NCBI GenBank assembly: GCA_910577315.1
Contig: CAJTME010000005.1
Span: 1-64,000, forward strand
DNA length: 64,000 nt
Source: an uncultured Muribaculaceae bacterium
GTDB taxonomy: Bacteria; Bacteroidota; Bacteroidia; Bacteroidales; Muribaculaceae
Reading direction: 5' to 3'
Each line of letters begins with the position of its first letter. Positions within the stretch are counted from its first letter, which is position 1. The translations under genes were made by a program, and so were the position numbers. Shown piece by piece: positions 19,089 to 26,523 of the stretch. Under the pieces are notes generated by a model. It ran no database searches. It was given only the letters and a program-made list of their open reading frames with translations, and was not told the origin of the DNA.

Positions 19089-20543
19089 TTACTTTCCGAT
19101 TGACTCCTGTATTGCGTCGATTGAAGCGCGGAGTTCCTTGTCGATGGGAAGACGTTCTTCAATGTTGCGGCAGGCGTAGATTACGGTGGCGTGGGTGCGT
19201 CCGAGCTTGGTGCCAATCTTCTTGAGCGACATGCCGACGAGTTTTTTGGCGAGGTACATCACAATCTGGCGTGCGTCGGAAATCTCGCGCTTGCGTGTTT
19301 TGGTGAACAGCACGTCTGAGTCAAGGTTGAAGTATGCCGCGACGGCCTGGGTGACCATCTCGAAGTTGACCTGCGAACGGCGGATGCGGATGGCGTTGGC
19401 AACGACGGGACGGGCCAAATCGAGGGTGATGTCGCAGTTGAGGACGGCGGCGTGGGCCACGAGCGACACCACCACGCCCTCAAGCTCGCGGATTGAGTCG
19501 GTAACGTTCTGGGCCACGTATTCAATCACGTCTTCGGGCAGTTCAAGGCCGTCCTGCTGGGCCTTCTTGATGAGGACCTTGCGGCGAAGCTCGATGTCGG
19601 GCTTGGAAAGTTCGGCCGAAGCGCCCCATTTGAAGCGGGAGAGCAAACGGGCCTCGAAGCCGTCCATCTCGGAGGGAGCGCAGTCGCTCGACAGGATTAT
19701 CTGGCGGTTGTTCTGATGGAGCTGGTTGAAGATGTGGAAGAATGTGTTCTGTGTCTCGGGCTTGCCGGCGAGGTCCTGCACGTCGTCGATGATAAGGGTG
19801 TCAATCGACTGGTAGAAGTGAAAGAAGTTGTTGATCTGACCCTTGTGGTTGGCGGCGGTGTACTGGCTCTGGAAAAGTCGGGCCGTTACATAAAGTACGC
19901 GCGCCTGCGGGTTATGCTCCTTTATGCGGATGCCGACGGCCTGGATAAGGTGGGTTTTGCCAACACCCGTGGGGCCGAAGACAAAGAGAGGGTTAAATGT
20001 CTTGTTGGAGGGATCGTTTGCAATCGACTCGGCGATGGTGCGCGCGATGCAATTGCTGTTGCCGCTGCAATAGTTCTCGAAATTGTAGCGGGGATTGAGT
20101 TGGGAGTCGAACGCCTTGGGCTGCTGGTCGACGAACGGGTTGGCCGGGGCAGCCTTGACACTGCCGGCAATGGCCGAGGACTGGTCGGAACTGCGCACGC
20201 TCACGGATGAATCGGCCTGACCGTTCACCAGCGGATATTTGAAATACAACACCACGTTGTCGCCATACACCTTCTTAATGGCGACATCCATCAGCGACGG
20301 ATATGTGGTCTCGAGACGTTCCTGATAGAATTGCGAGGGCAACAACAGCCACAGCTCCTTGTGTTCGATTTTACGGCTCACGGGGGTTCCGTCGACCGTC
20401 TCGAGCACGTCGCGCTCGGTAACATCGAATTTAAGGGACTGGATGGGCTCAAACCACGCAGCGAACTGCTGCGGGGATGAGAGGTTGTCGGCGATGAACT
20501 GCCGGCATTGTTCCCATAGTTGTTTATGGTCTGTAGTTTGCAT
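19089..20543 (-). CDS. dnaA: Chromosomal replication initiator DnaA
   Basis: A 484-residue AAA+ protein that binds origin DNA and melts it. Domain I starts MQTTDHKQLWEQCRQFIADN; domain III has Walker A GPTGVGKTHL and Walker B LIIDDVQDL; domain IV carries the DNA-binding signature LGRTHATVIYACRNIEE. Length is normal. The ATG at 20543 gives the family N-terminus; 25 further in-frame codons upstream are not supported. The gene stands alone, with the MCE/amidase pair upstream and no cluster of DnaA boxes nearby. Confidence 0.98.
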   Translation of the reverse strand: MQTTDHKQLWEQCRQFIADNLSSPQQFAAWFEPIQSLKFDVTERDVLETVDGTPVSRKIEHKELWLLLPSQFYQERLETTYPSLMDVAIKKVYGDNVVLYFKYPLVNGQADSSVSVRSSDQSSAIAGSVKAAPANPFVDQQPKAFDSQLNPRYNFENYCSGNSNCIARTIAESIANDPSNKTFNPLFVFGPTGVGKTHLIQAVGIRIKEHNPQARVLYVTARLFQSQYTAANHKGQINNFFHFYQSIDTLIIDDVQDLAGKPETQNTFFHIFNQLHQNNRQIILSSDCAPSEMDGFEARLLSRFKWGASAELSKPDIELRRKVLIKKAQQDGLELPEDVIEYVAQNVTDSIRELEGVVVSLVAHAAVLNCDITLDLARPVVANAIRIRRSQVNFEMVTQAVAAYFNLDSDVLFTKTRKREISDARQIVMYLAKKLVGMSLKKIGTKLGRTHATVIYACRNIEERLPIDKELRASIDAIQESIGK

Positions 20544-21004
20544 TGCTTGAAGGTGTAATGTGTTGTATAGCGATTGTGCGCTTGTTTTGGGATTACAAAT
20601 TTCGCACAAAAATTTCAATAAATAAAGTGTAAAATTTATTGGATTTTTCGATAGAATTGCAAGGTGGTAGTTTTCAGTTATTTAGCGGATATGCCAAATA
20701 ATATATTAAACCATGACTTTAAGTGTTCCGCACCACATAACTATCTATCAATAATATAAGTCTAAAAGCTCAATAGTTCCACGAAAACGTATCCCCAATG
20801 TCCGTATAGCCTCACGCCCCCTAATACAACGATTTAAGCCATTGAACCGAGCCTTAACGTTCCACGCCGTTATTTAAAATGATTTTAAATAACGGCGTGG
20901 AACGGGATGTTCTTAAATTATGCAGCTACATGTCAGCCTAACATTAGCGTCTGCCAATCCATAAGCAAGTAACGAACAGAACTTCGGTATTCTCTTGCCA
21001 TGAA
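20544..21004. other. 461-bp non-coding region upstream of dnaA
   Basis: AT-rich interval between the MCE gene and dnaA. Apart from the 47-bp palindrome at 20858-20904, GTTCCAC occurs at about 20776 and inside the palindrome. No TTATCCACA-type DnaA box cluster, no tRNA and no supported reading frame were seen. A clear dnaA promoter box could not be fixed. Confidence 0.6.
20858..20904. repeat. 47-bp perfect palindrome
   Basis: The 23-nt arms 20858-20880 and 20882-20904 are perfect inverse complements with one base (G20881) between them. The outer part is GC-rich (CGTTCCACGCCG) and the inner part is TTATTTAAAAT. There is no T-run on either side. It may end the MCE/amidase transcript or act as a protein site. 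Confidence 0.85.
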
Positions 21005-21904
21005 TCAAAGGAGCTTGATGCTGATATAGCGTTTGGGGTTCTTCTTGATGTCGACGAAGAGCGAGTCGAGCGAGGCTACGGTCGAGTTGAGGTTCTGGTA
21101 GAGGGCCGGGTCGTGAGTGAGCAGACCGAGGGTCGAGTTGGGGTCGTTGAGCTGGGCCGAGAGTGTGCGCAGGTTGGCGGTGAGAGTGTTGAGGTTGTCG
21201 GTGATTGAATCGACGGGGACCTCCTTGAGCGATGCGGTAACCTCGGTGAGGTCGGTCGAAGCGCTGGCAAAATTGCCGGTGATGTTCTTAATGTCGCTGG
21301 TGATGGGCGGGAGGGTTGCCATGAGGGCGTTGAGCTGGCGGGTAGTCGACTCAAGGCTGGCGGTGATGGCGTCGAGGCGCTTGACCGAAGCAGCAATCTC
21401 AGGTGAGCCCACCAGGGCGTTGATTGAGGTGAGAAGTGTGTCAACCTTGGGGAAGATGCCCGACAGGGAGGGCAGGAGTTCGTTGGACACATTGTCCATC
21501 ATCCCCTTGGGTACGACGCCCTCGAGCTTGTCGCCGACGTTGCAGTAGCTGTCGGATTTTGCCATGTCGAGGGCGATGGAAGCCGTGCCGAGGAGGTCTG
21601 TGGCAAGAACGGCCTTTGTGCCCTGGGGCACTTTGAGCTCGCGGTCAAGGGAAAGTTCGACGCGGACATGGCCGGGGTTGTCGTATTCGTATGCAATCTC
21701 GCGCACAAGTCCAACCTTGAAGCCGTTGACGGTGACGGGGGCGCTCTGTGCCAGACCCTGCACATCGGTGAAGGAGACGTAGTAGTAGTTGGCGGCCTTG
21801 AACACATTGACGCCTTTCAAAAAGTCAATGCCCACGAAGAGCACACCGAGGGCCACAAGGACAATCAGTCCGATTAAAACTTCTTTGCGGAATATTTTTT
21901 TCAT
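21005..21904 (-). CDS. MCE/MlaD family lipid-transport protein
   Basis: A 299-residue protein with one N-terminal membrane helix (about residues 8-26) and an MCE domain (about 38-115: YYVSFTDVQGLAQSAPVTVNGFKVGLV), followed by a long helical tail of about 170 residues rich in repeated Leu/Thr/Asn turns. MCE proteins form rings that pass phospholipids between membranes. The usual ATPase and permease (MlaF, MlaE) are not next to it in this window. It is 33 nt behind the amidase gene and likely in the same operon. Confidence 0.88.
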   Translation of the reverse strand: MKKIFRKEVLIGLIVLVALGVLFVGIDFLKGVNVFKAANYYYVSFTDVQGLAQSAPVTVNGFKVGLVREIAYEYDNPGHVRVELSLDRELKVPQGTKAVLATDLLGTASIALDMAKSDSYCNVGDKLEGVVPKGMMDNVSNELLPSLSGIFPKVDTLLTSINALVGSPEIAASVKRLDAITASLESTTRQLNALMATLPPITSDIKNITGNFASASTDLTEVTASLKEVPVDSITDNLNTLTANLRTLSAQLNDPNSTLGLLTHDPALYQNLNSTVASLDSLFVDIKKNPKRYISIKLL

Positions 21905-21937
21905 ATACTGTTGATTTTCTTTTTATGAGTTGAAACG

Positions 21938-23032
21938 TCAGGGTTCGACACGGACATTGTCGCGCATCTTGATTATAAACGCTCCAGGGAACTTTTTCTT
22001 CACTTTCTTGAGACATTTTTTTGCTTCTTTAAGTGTCTTGAAGTTTCCGGTAGCGTAGCTGTATGAATCGTTTTGCTGATATACGGTGAGATTCGGGAGG
22101 CCTTTCAGCTCGGGAGCGTCCTCGTTGAAAAGGCGCGGATGGGTCAGGAACTGCACGGCATAGCTCACGACTCCGTCGGCGGCGGTGTCGGCGCCCTTGG
22201 GGTCATTACTTTTCTTTTCAGGGACCGAATTAGCGGCTTTCTGTGCGAGCTTGGCGGGGTCGTGCCGGCGGTAGTAGGTTGCGAATGCGTTTGCGAGCGA
22301 GCGGGCGCACTTCTCGCGGCCGTCGGCCGAGGCAAGGAATTTTTCGGCCTGGGGATTGCAGATGAAGTCAAGCTCGACAAGTATGGCGGGCATGGAGGTG
22401 GCCCTCAGCACGAGGAATCCCGACTGACGCACACCCTTGTCGGCGCGGCCTGCGGTAGAAATGAGTTCTTGCTGCACGGCGTCGGCCAGCTCAAGCGACT
22501 GCTGGAGGTGGCGGTTTTGCGTGAGCTCGAACATTATGTATGATTCCGACGAAGTGGGGTCGAATCCCTGGTAAGTCTCGGTGTAATCCTCCTCGAGTTC
22601 AATCACGCTGTTCTCGCGCATGGCCACGGCGAGGTTGTCGTCGCTGCGGTGCAGACCGAGGGCATATACCGAAGCTCCGTGGATTTTCTCGCGTCCCCTG
22701 GTCTTTTTGTCGATTGAATTGACGTGGATGGATATGAACAGGTCGGCCTTGTTGCGGTTTGCGATTGCGGCGCGCTCGCTCAGGGGAATGAAGCGGTCGT
22801 CCTTGCGCGTATGCACGATTTTGACGTCGGGGTATTCCTTGTCGATGATGGCGGCGAGGCGTTTCGACACGTCAAGCACTATCGTCTTTTCGTTGGTGAG
22901 CTTTCCTATGCAGCCATAGTCCTTGCCTCCGTGGCCTGGGTCGAGCACGAGGGTGAAGGCATGCGCCGAAACGGCCACGGCAAGGAACGCCGCGACCGCC
23001 AAAATCCTGTTTTTAATAATTCGGCTGAACAT
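21938..23032 (-). CDS. N-acetylmuramoyl-L-alanine amidase with SPOR-like C-terminus
   Basis: A 364-residue exported peptidoglycan hydrolase of the Amidase_3 (AmiC) family, which cuts the bond between MurNAc and the stem peptide. After a signal peptide (about residues 1-26) come the zinc-site motifs DPGHGGKDYG, the second His in ISIHVNSI and the catalytic Glu region ILVELDFICN. The last 75 residues, with KTLKEAKKCLKKVKKKFPGAF, look like a SPOR septal-glycan-binding domain. The ATG at 23032 is chosen because the TTG upstream lies inside the -7 box. Confidence 0.93.
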   Translation of the reverse strand: MFSRIIKNRILAVAAFLAVAVSAHAFTLVLDPGHGGKDYGCIGKLTNEKTIVLDVSKRLAAIIDKEYPDVKIVHTRKDDRFIPLSERAAIANRNKADLFISIHVNSIDKKTRGREKIHGASVYALGLHRSDDNLAVAMRENSVIELEEDYTETYQGFDPTSSESYIMFELTQNRHLQQSLELADAVQQELISTAGRADKGVRQSGFLVLRATSMPAILVELDFICNPQAEKFLASADGREKCARSLANAFATYYRRHDPAKLAQKAANSVPEKKSNDPKGADTAADGVVSYAVQFLTHPRLFNEDAPELKGLPNLTVYQQNDSYSYATGNFKTLKEAKKCLKKVKKKFPGAFIIKMRDNVRVEP

Positions 23033-23038
23033 TTCGTG

Positions 23039-23046
23039 CAAAATTA
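23039..23046 (-). promoter_or_regulatory. -7 box TAATTTTG of amidase gene
   Basis: The minus strand reads TAATTTTG, ending 6 nt before the ATG at 23032. This predicts a leaderless or nearly leaderless transcript. Confidence 0.55.
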
Positions 23047-23184
23047 CGCATAAATTCCGTAACTTCGCTGTGCCTGTGGATTATTTTTATCCAATCAAAC
23101 CAATTTTGATGCCTAATTTTCCATTTTTGTCTAACTTTAGGCTCAAAACGGTTGTTTGATAACTGACGTTACACATTATTTAAT

Positions 23185-24156
23185 ATGAAAAAGATTCTTA
23201 TGTATGCGGCAGCCGCCATTATGGGCGCCACCTTTGCGGGGTGCTCGCAGGTGGAACTGAAACCGACGCCGATAACACCTCTTTACAGTTCGCTGGCCAA
23301 GTATCCAGGCATGACGGCAACCCAGCGCGACTCGTTCATGCGCACCGACTCGACGGAACTGCTGGCGATGATGCAGTATCTCGGGAAAGGGCCGGTTGAC
23401 GACGCCACGCTGATGGAATTCGCCACGTCGCCGGCAATGAAGGTTTTCACCCCGGCGGTAGACAGCGTGTTCCCGAAAATCAGGCCGATTGAAAACACCC
23501 TCGGAATGATTCTGGCCAATGCCAAAACCCACGGATTTGACTTTCCAAAACGCCATTATGCCGCCGTTGTGTGGGGCAACTACAAGTCCATAGTCTTCAC
23601 CGATTCGTGCATGCTGCTGGCCCTGAACCATTATCTCGGCGCGGATTATGCAGGCTATGCCGCGTGGCCGGCCTACATGCGCCTTGACAAGACCCCGAAA
23701 CGCATGGCATACGACATCGTCGAGGCACTGGTGGCCAATGAATTCCCCTATGTGCGCACGCCTGAGTCGACCGTATTGTCGCGCATCGTCTATGAGGGCG
23801 CCATAACCCTGGCGAAGATAAAGCTGGTGCCTAACGGAACATTGTCGGAAGCCTTGGGCTACACCACCGAACAGCTCGAATGGCTGTATAATCACGAGTC
23901 GGAGCTATGGAACGCACTGGTTGGCAGGAATCTGCTTTACAGCACGTCGGAAGATGTGGCCGAAAAGCTTGTCAGTCCGGCGCCGTCAACTCCACTGGTG
24001 TCGCCCTACTCTCCCGGCCGCGTGGGCCGGTATATCGGCTATTGCATCCTCGTGTCATACCTGGAAAACAACTCCACGACGTCCCTGCCCCATCTGCTGA
24101 CGCCGGAATTCTACGACAATCCCTCGCTGCTGGTTGAATCGGCCTACGGAGGATGA
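23185..24156 (+). CDS. GldB-like lipoprotein
   Basis: A 323-residue lipoprotein with lipobox FAGC (Cys 20). The middle part with SCMLLALNHYLGADYAGYAAWPAYMR and MAYDIVEALVANEF resembles the GldB family, first found through gliding motility and kept in non-gliding Bacteroidales, where the role is unknown. Length fits the family (about 320). It is a single gene; the 3' side holds a dense block of ATGCAC-type repeats before dnaG. The match is by eye and moderate. Confidence 0.65.
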   Translation: MKKILMYAAAAIMGATFAGCSQVELKPTPITPLYSSLAKYPGMTATQRDSFMRTDSTELLAMMQYLGKGPVDDATLMEFATSPAMKVFTPAVDSVFPKIRPIENTLGMILANAKTHGFDFPKRHYAAVVWGNYKSIVFTDSCMLLALNHYLGADYAGYAAWPAYMRLDKTPKRMAYDIVEALVANEFPYVRTPESTVLSRIVYEGAITLAKIKLVPNGTLSEALGYTTEQLEWLYNHESELWNALVGRNLLYSTSEDVAEKLVSPAPSTPLVSPYSPGRVGRYIGYCILVSYLENNSTTSLPHLLTPEFYDNPSLLVESAYGG

Positions 24157-24166
24157 ACCCTTTTCT

Positions 24167-24275
24167 AATGCTCAATGCTCAATGCACAATGCACGATTGC
24201 CATCCGGGTGTGGTTATCGTGCATTGTGCATCGTGCATTGAGCATCGTGCATCGTGCATTGATGATTGTGCATTG
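24167..24275. repeat. ATGCAC-type repeat cluster with long inverted repeat
   Basis: Reiterated AATGCTC, AATGCAC and ATCGTGC units fill the gap between the GldB-like gene and dnaG. ATGCACAATGCACGAT (24182-24197) pairs perfectly over 16 bp with ATCGTGCATTGTGCAT (24216-24231), leaving an 18-nt loop. Further copies allow slipped pairings. The -33 element of dnaG lies at the edge of the block. Confidence 0.85.
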
Positions 24276-24295
24276 ACAAAAAATGACTAACTTTG
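24266..24295 (+). promoter_or_regulatory. Promoter of dnaG
   Basis: TTG (24266-24268), a 19-nt spacer and TAACTTTG (24288-24295). The ATG at 24305 is only 9 nt after the box, so the leader would be nearly absent. Confidence 0.7.
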
Positions 24296-24304
24296 CCATT
24301 GACT

Positions 24305-26512
24305 ATGGCAAGAATTGACAAAGCAACCGTTGACAAGATTCTCGACGCGACAAACATTGTGGATGTCGTGAGCGATTTTGTGTCGCTTAAAAAACGCGGT
24401 TCGAGCTATTTAGGGCTGTGTCCGTTCCACAACGAGCGCACGCCGTCGTTCTCCGTCAGCCCATCGCGCGGTATTTTCAAATGTTTCAGCTGCGGCAAGG
24501 CTGGCACGGCCGTGAGCTTCCTCATGGACCTTGAGAGCATGACATACGTAGAAGCCATAAAATGGCTGGGACGCAAGTACAACATCGAAGTCAAGGAACG
24601 CGAGCTCACCTCTGAAGAAAAGGAAGCCGACGCAGCGCGAGAGAGCATGTTCGCGGCCAATGAGTTCGCCCTCAACCACTTCGAGACCACAATGGCCGAG
24701 ACTGACGACGGCCGCAACATAGGTCTGGCGTACTTCCGCGAGCGTGGCATTTCCGATGCCATGATCAAGCGCTTTCACTTGGGATATGCCCTCGACCGCC
24801 CCGATGACCTATACAGGAAAGCCATCGCGGCAGGCTTCGTGGAGAAATATCTCGTTGACACGGGGCTCGCCATCCGCACCGACCGCGGAACCCTCTACGA
24901 CCGATTCAAGGGTCGCGTAATATATCCGGTTCATTCCCTGTCGGGACGCGTGGTGGCCTTTGGCGGCCGCACCCTGCGCAAGGAAAAGACCGTGGCCAAA
25001 TACGTCAACTCGCCCGAAAGCCTCATATACTCGAAGAGCAACGAGCTGTATGGCATGTACCAGGCACGCAACGCCATAGCGAAGAAAAAGAACTGCATCC
25101 TGGTGGAGGGCTACATGGACGTAATCTCAATGCACCAGGCCGGGGTGGAGAATGTGGTGGCGTCCTCGGGCACGTCGCTCACCGAAGGGCAGATACGCAT
25201 GATTAAGCGATTCGCCGACTCGGTCACGCTCATCTACGACTCGGACCCGGCGGGTGTCAAGGCATCCCTGCGCGGCATCAACATGCTGCTTGCCGCCGGG
25301 CTGTCGCTGAAAGTGGTGCTGCTGCCCGAGGGAGACGACCCCGACTCGTTCGCCCAGAACCATTCGGCAACGGAGGTTGAGGAATACATCGCGGCCAACA
25401 GCCAGGACCTGATCGGGTTCAAGGTCGACGTGCTTATGAAGGACGCGGGTAACGATCCGCGCGCACGCACCGAGGCCATCAACGACATCCTGCAGACCAT
25501 CGCCATCATCCCCGACATGGTCGAACAGTCGCTCTATCTTGACGAATGTGCCCGCAAGGTCGGGGTGGCGGCAAACACCCTCTCGGCACAGCTCAAGAAG
25601 TTCGTGGCTGCGCGGGCCGAGGAGGCATACAAGAAGCGCCGCGCCGAAGAAGCGCGCCAGTCGATAGCCGACATCGTGGACGAACGCGGCGACAATTTTC
25701 CGCCGGTGGAAGCGCCAGCCGACATGGAGACTCCATCCACCCCGCAACGCCCAGCCGACCCGGCATACGAGCCCACAAAAGGCATGTCGCAACAGCTGTT
25801 CCTGGCCGAGGAGGAGCTGATACGTTACGTGTTGCGGCGCGGCATGTATTATATGTGCGACGTATTCACCGACCCTGAATCGGACGAGGCCGTTCCGATG
25901 ACAGTGCTCGACTATATAGAATGTGAGTTGCGCAACGACAACGTCGGTTTCTCCCACCCCCTGTTCCGCCGCATATGGGAACTGGCAGTTGAAATCCGCG
26001 ACACCTCGTGGCCTGCGGAATGGCGTGCCCGCGAGGCGCAGTTGCTCGAGCAACGCGCCGCCAGCCAGGCCCTCGGCGAAGAAGACATACGCCAGCGCGA
26101 CGCCGACATGGACACCATACACAAGCTTGAAGAGGCCCTGAAGGAACGCCTGGACAAAGAGTACAATGCGGCTGCCGATGAATTTTCGTCGGGCTTCATC
26201 CGCAACACCCTCCTGCGCTCCGACAACAGGGCGCTCACCGACCTTGTGGCACGCCTGACCGCCGACAAGGTGGTGCTGTCGCGCATGTACCCCAAAGTTG
26301 ATGAACGGGCCGAGACTTGCCAGAAACTGCCATTGGCCGTCAACACCCTTAAAAGCGTGCTGCTGAAAGAGGAACTGCAACGCATCGCCGCCGAGCTCGC
26401 CAAACCGATGGACTCGGCATCGGCAAATGCCCTGATGAACCGCTATCTGGAATTGAAACAGCACAGCATGGAGTTCGACAAATACAACGGCGAAATCGTG
26501 ATAACTCCTTAG
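24305..26512 (+). CDS. dnaG: DNA primase DnaG
   Basis: A 735-residue primase that makes RNA primers at the replication fork. The N-terminal zinc finger has CPFHNERTPSF and FKCFSCGKAG (about residues 38-65); the catalytic core has the TOPRIM motif LVEGYMDVI near residue 265 and a second acidic site YDSDPAG. The long C-terminal part would hold the DnaB-binding helices. Length is larger than E. coli DnaG (581) through a longer C-terminal region, common in Bacteroidetes. The next gene, priA, begins after 11 nt. Confidence 0.96.
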   Translation: MARIDKATVDKILDATNIVDVVSDFVSLKKRGSSYLGLCPFHNERTPSFSVSPSRGIFKCFSCGKAGTAVSFLMDLESMTYVEAIKWLGRKYNIEVKERELTSEEKEADAARESMFAANEFALNHFETTMAETDDGRNIGLAYFRERGISDAMIKRFHLGYALDRPDDLYRKAIAAGFVEKYLVDTGLAIRTDRGTLYDRFKGRVIYPVHSLSGRVVAFGGRTLRKEKTVAKYVNSPESLIYSKSNELYGMYQARNAIAKKKNCILVEGYMDVISMHQAGVENVVASSGTSLTEGQIRMIKRFADSVTLIYDSDPAGVKASLRGINMLLAAGLSLKVVLLPEGDDPDSFAQNHSATEVEEYIAANSQDLIGFKVDVLMKDAGNDPRARTEAINDILQTIAIIPDMVEQSLYLDECARKVGVAANTLSAQLKKFVAARAEEAYKKRRAEEARQSIADIVDERGDNFPPVEAPADMETPSTPQRPADPAYEPTKGMSQQLFLAEEELIRYVLRRGMYYMCDVFTDPESDEAVPMTVLDYIECELRNDNVGFSHPLFRRIWELAVEIRDTSWPAEWRAREAQLLEQRAASQALGEEDIRQRDADMDTIHKLEEALKERLDKEYNAAADEFSSGFIRNTLLRSDNRALTDLVARLTADKVVLSRMYPKVDERAETCQKLPLAVNTLKSVLLKEELQRIAAELAKPMDSASANALMNRYLELKQHSMEFDKYNGEIVITP

Positions 26513-26523
26513 CGTTTAGAAAA

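Noticed and set aside
18899..19162. Small minus-strand gene of 87 codons behind dnaA
   Set aside because: It overlaps the dnaA 3' end out of frame, is Lys/Ser-rich from AT-rich DNA, and has no promoter or recognisable domain.
20544..21004. Replication origin next to dnaA
   Set aside because: No cluster of TTATCCACA-like boxes was found in the region; the palindrome alone is not enough, and dnaA is often not beside the origin in this phylum.
23075..23095. DnaA boxes upstream of the amidase (TGTGGATTA and TTATCCAAT)
   Set aside because: Only two imperfect sites in a short promoter region; this is within chance.
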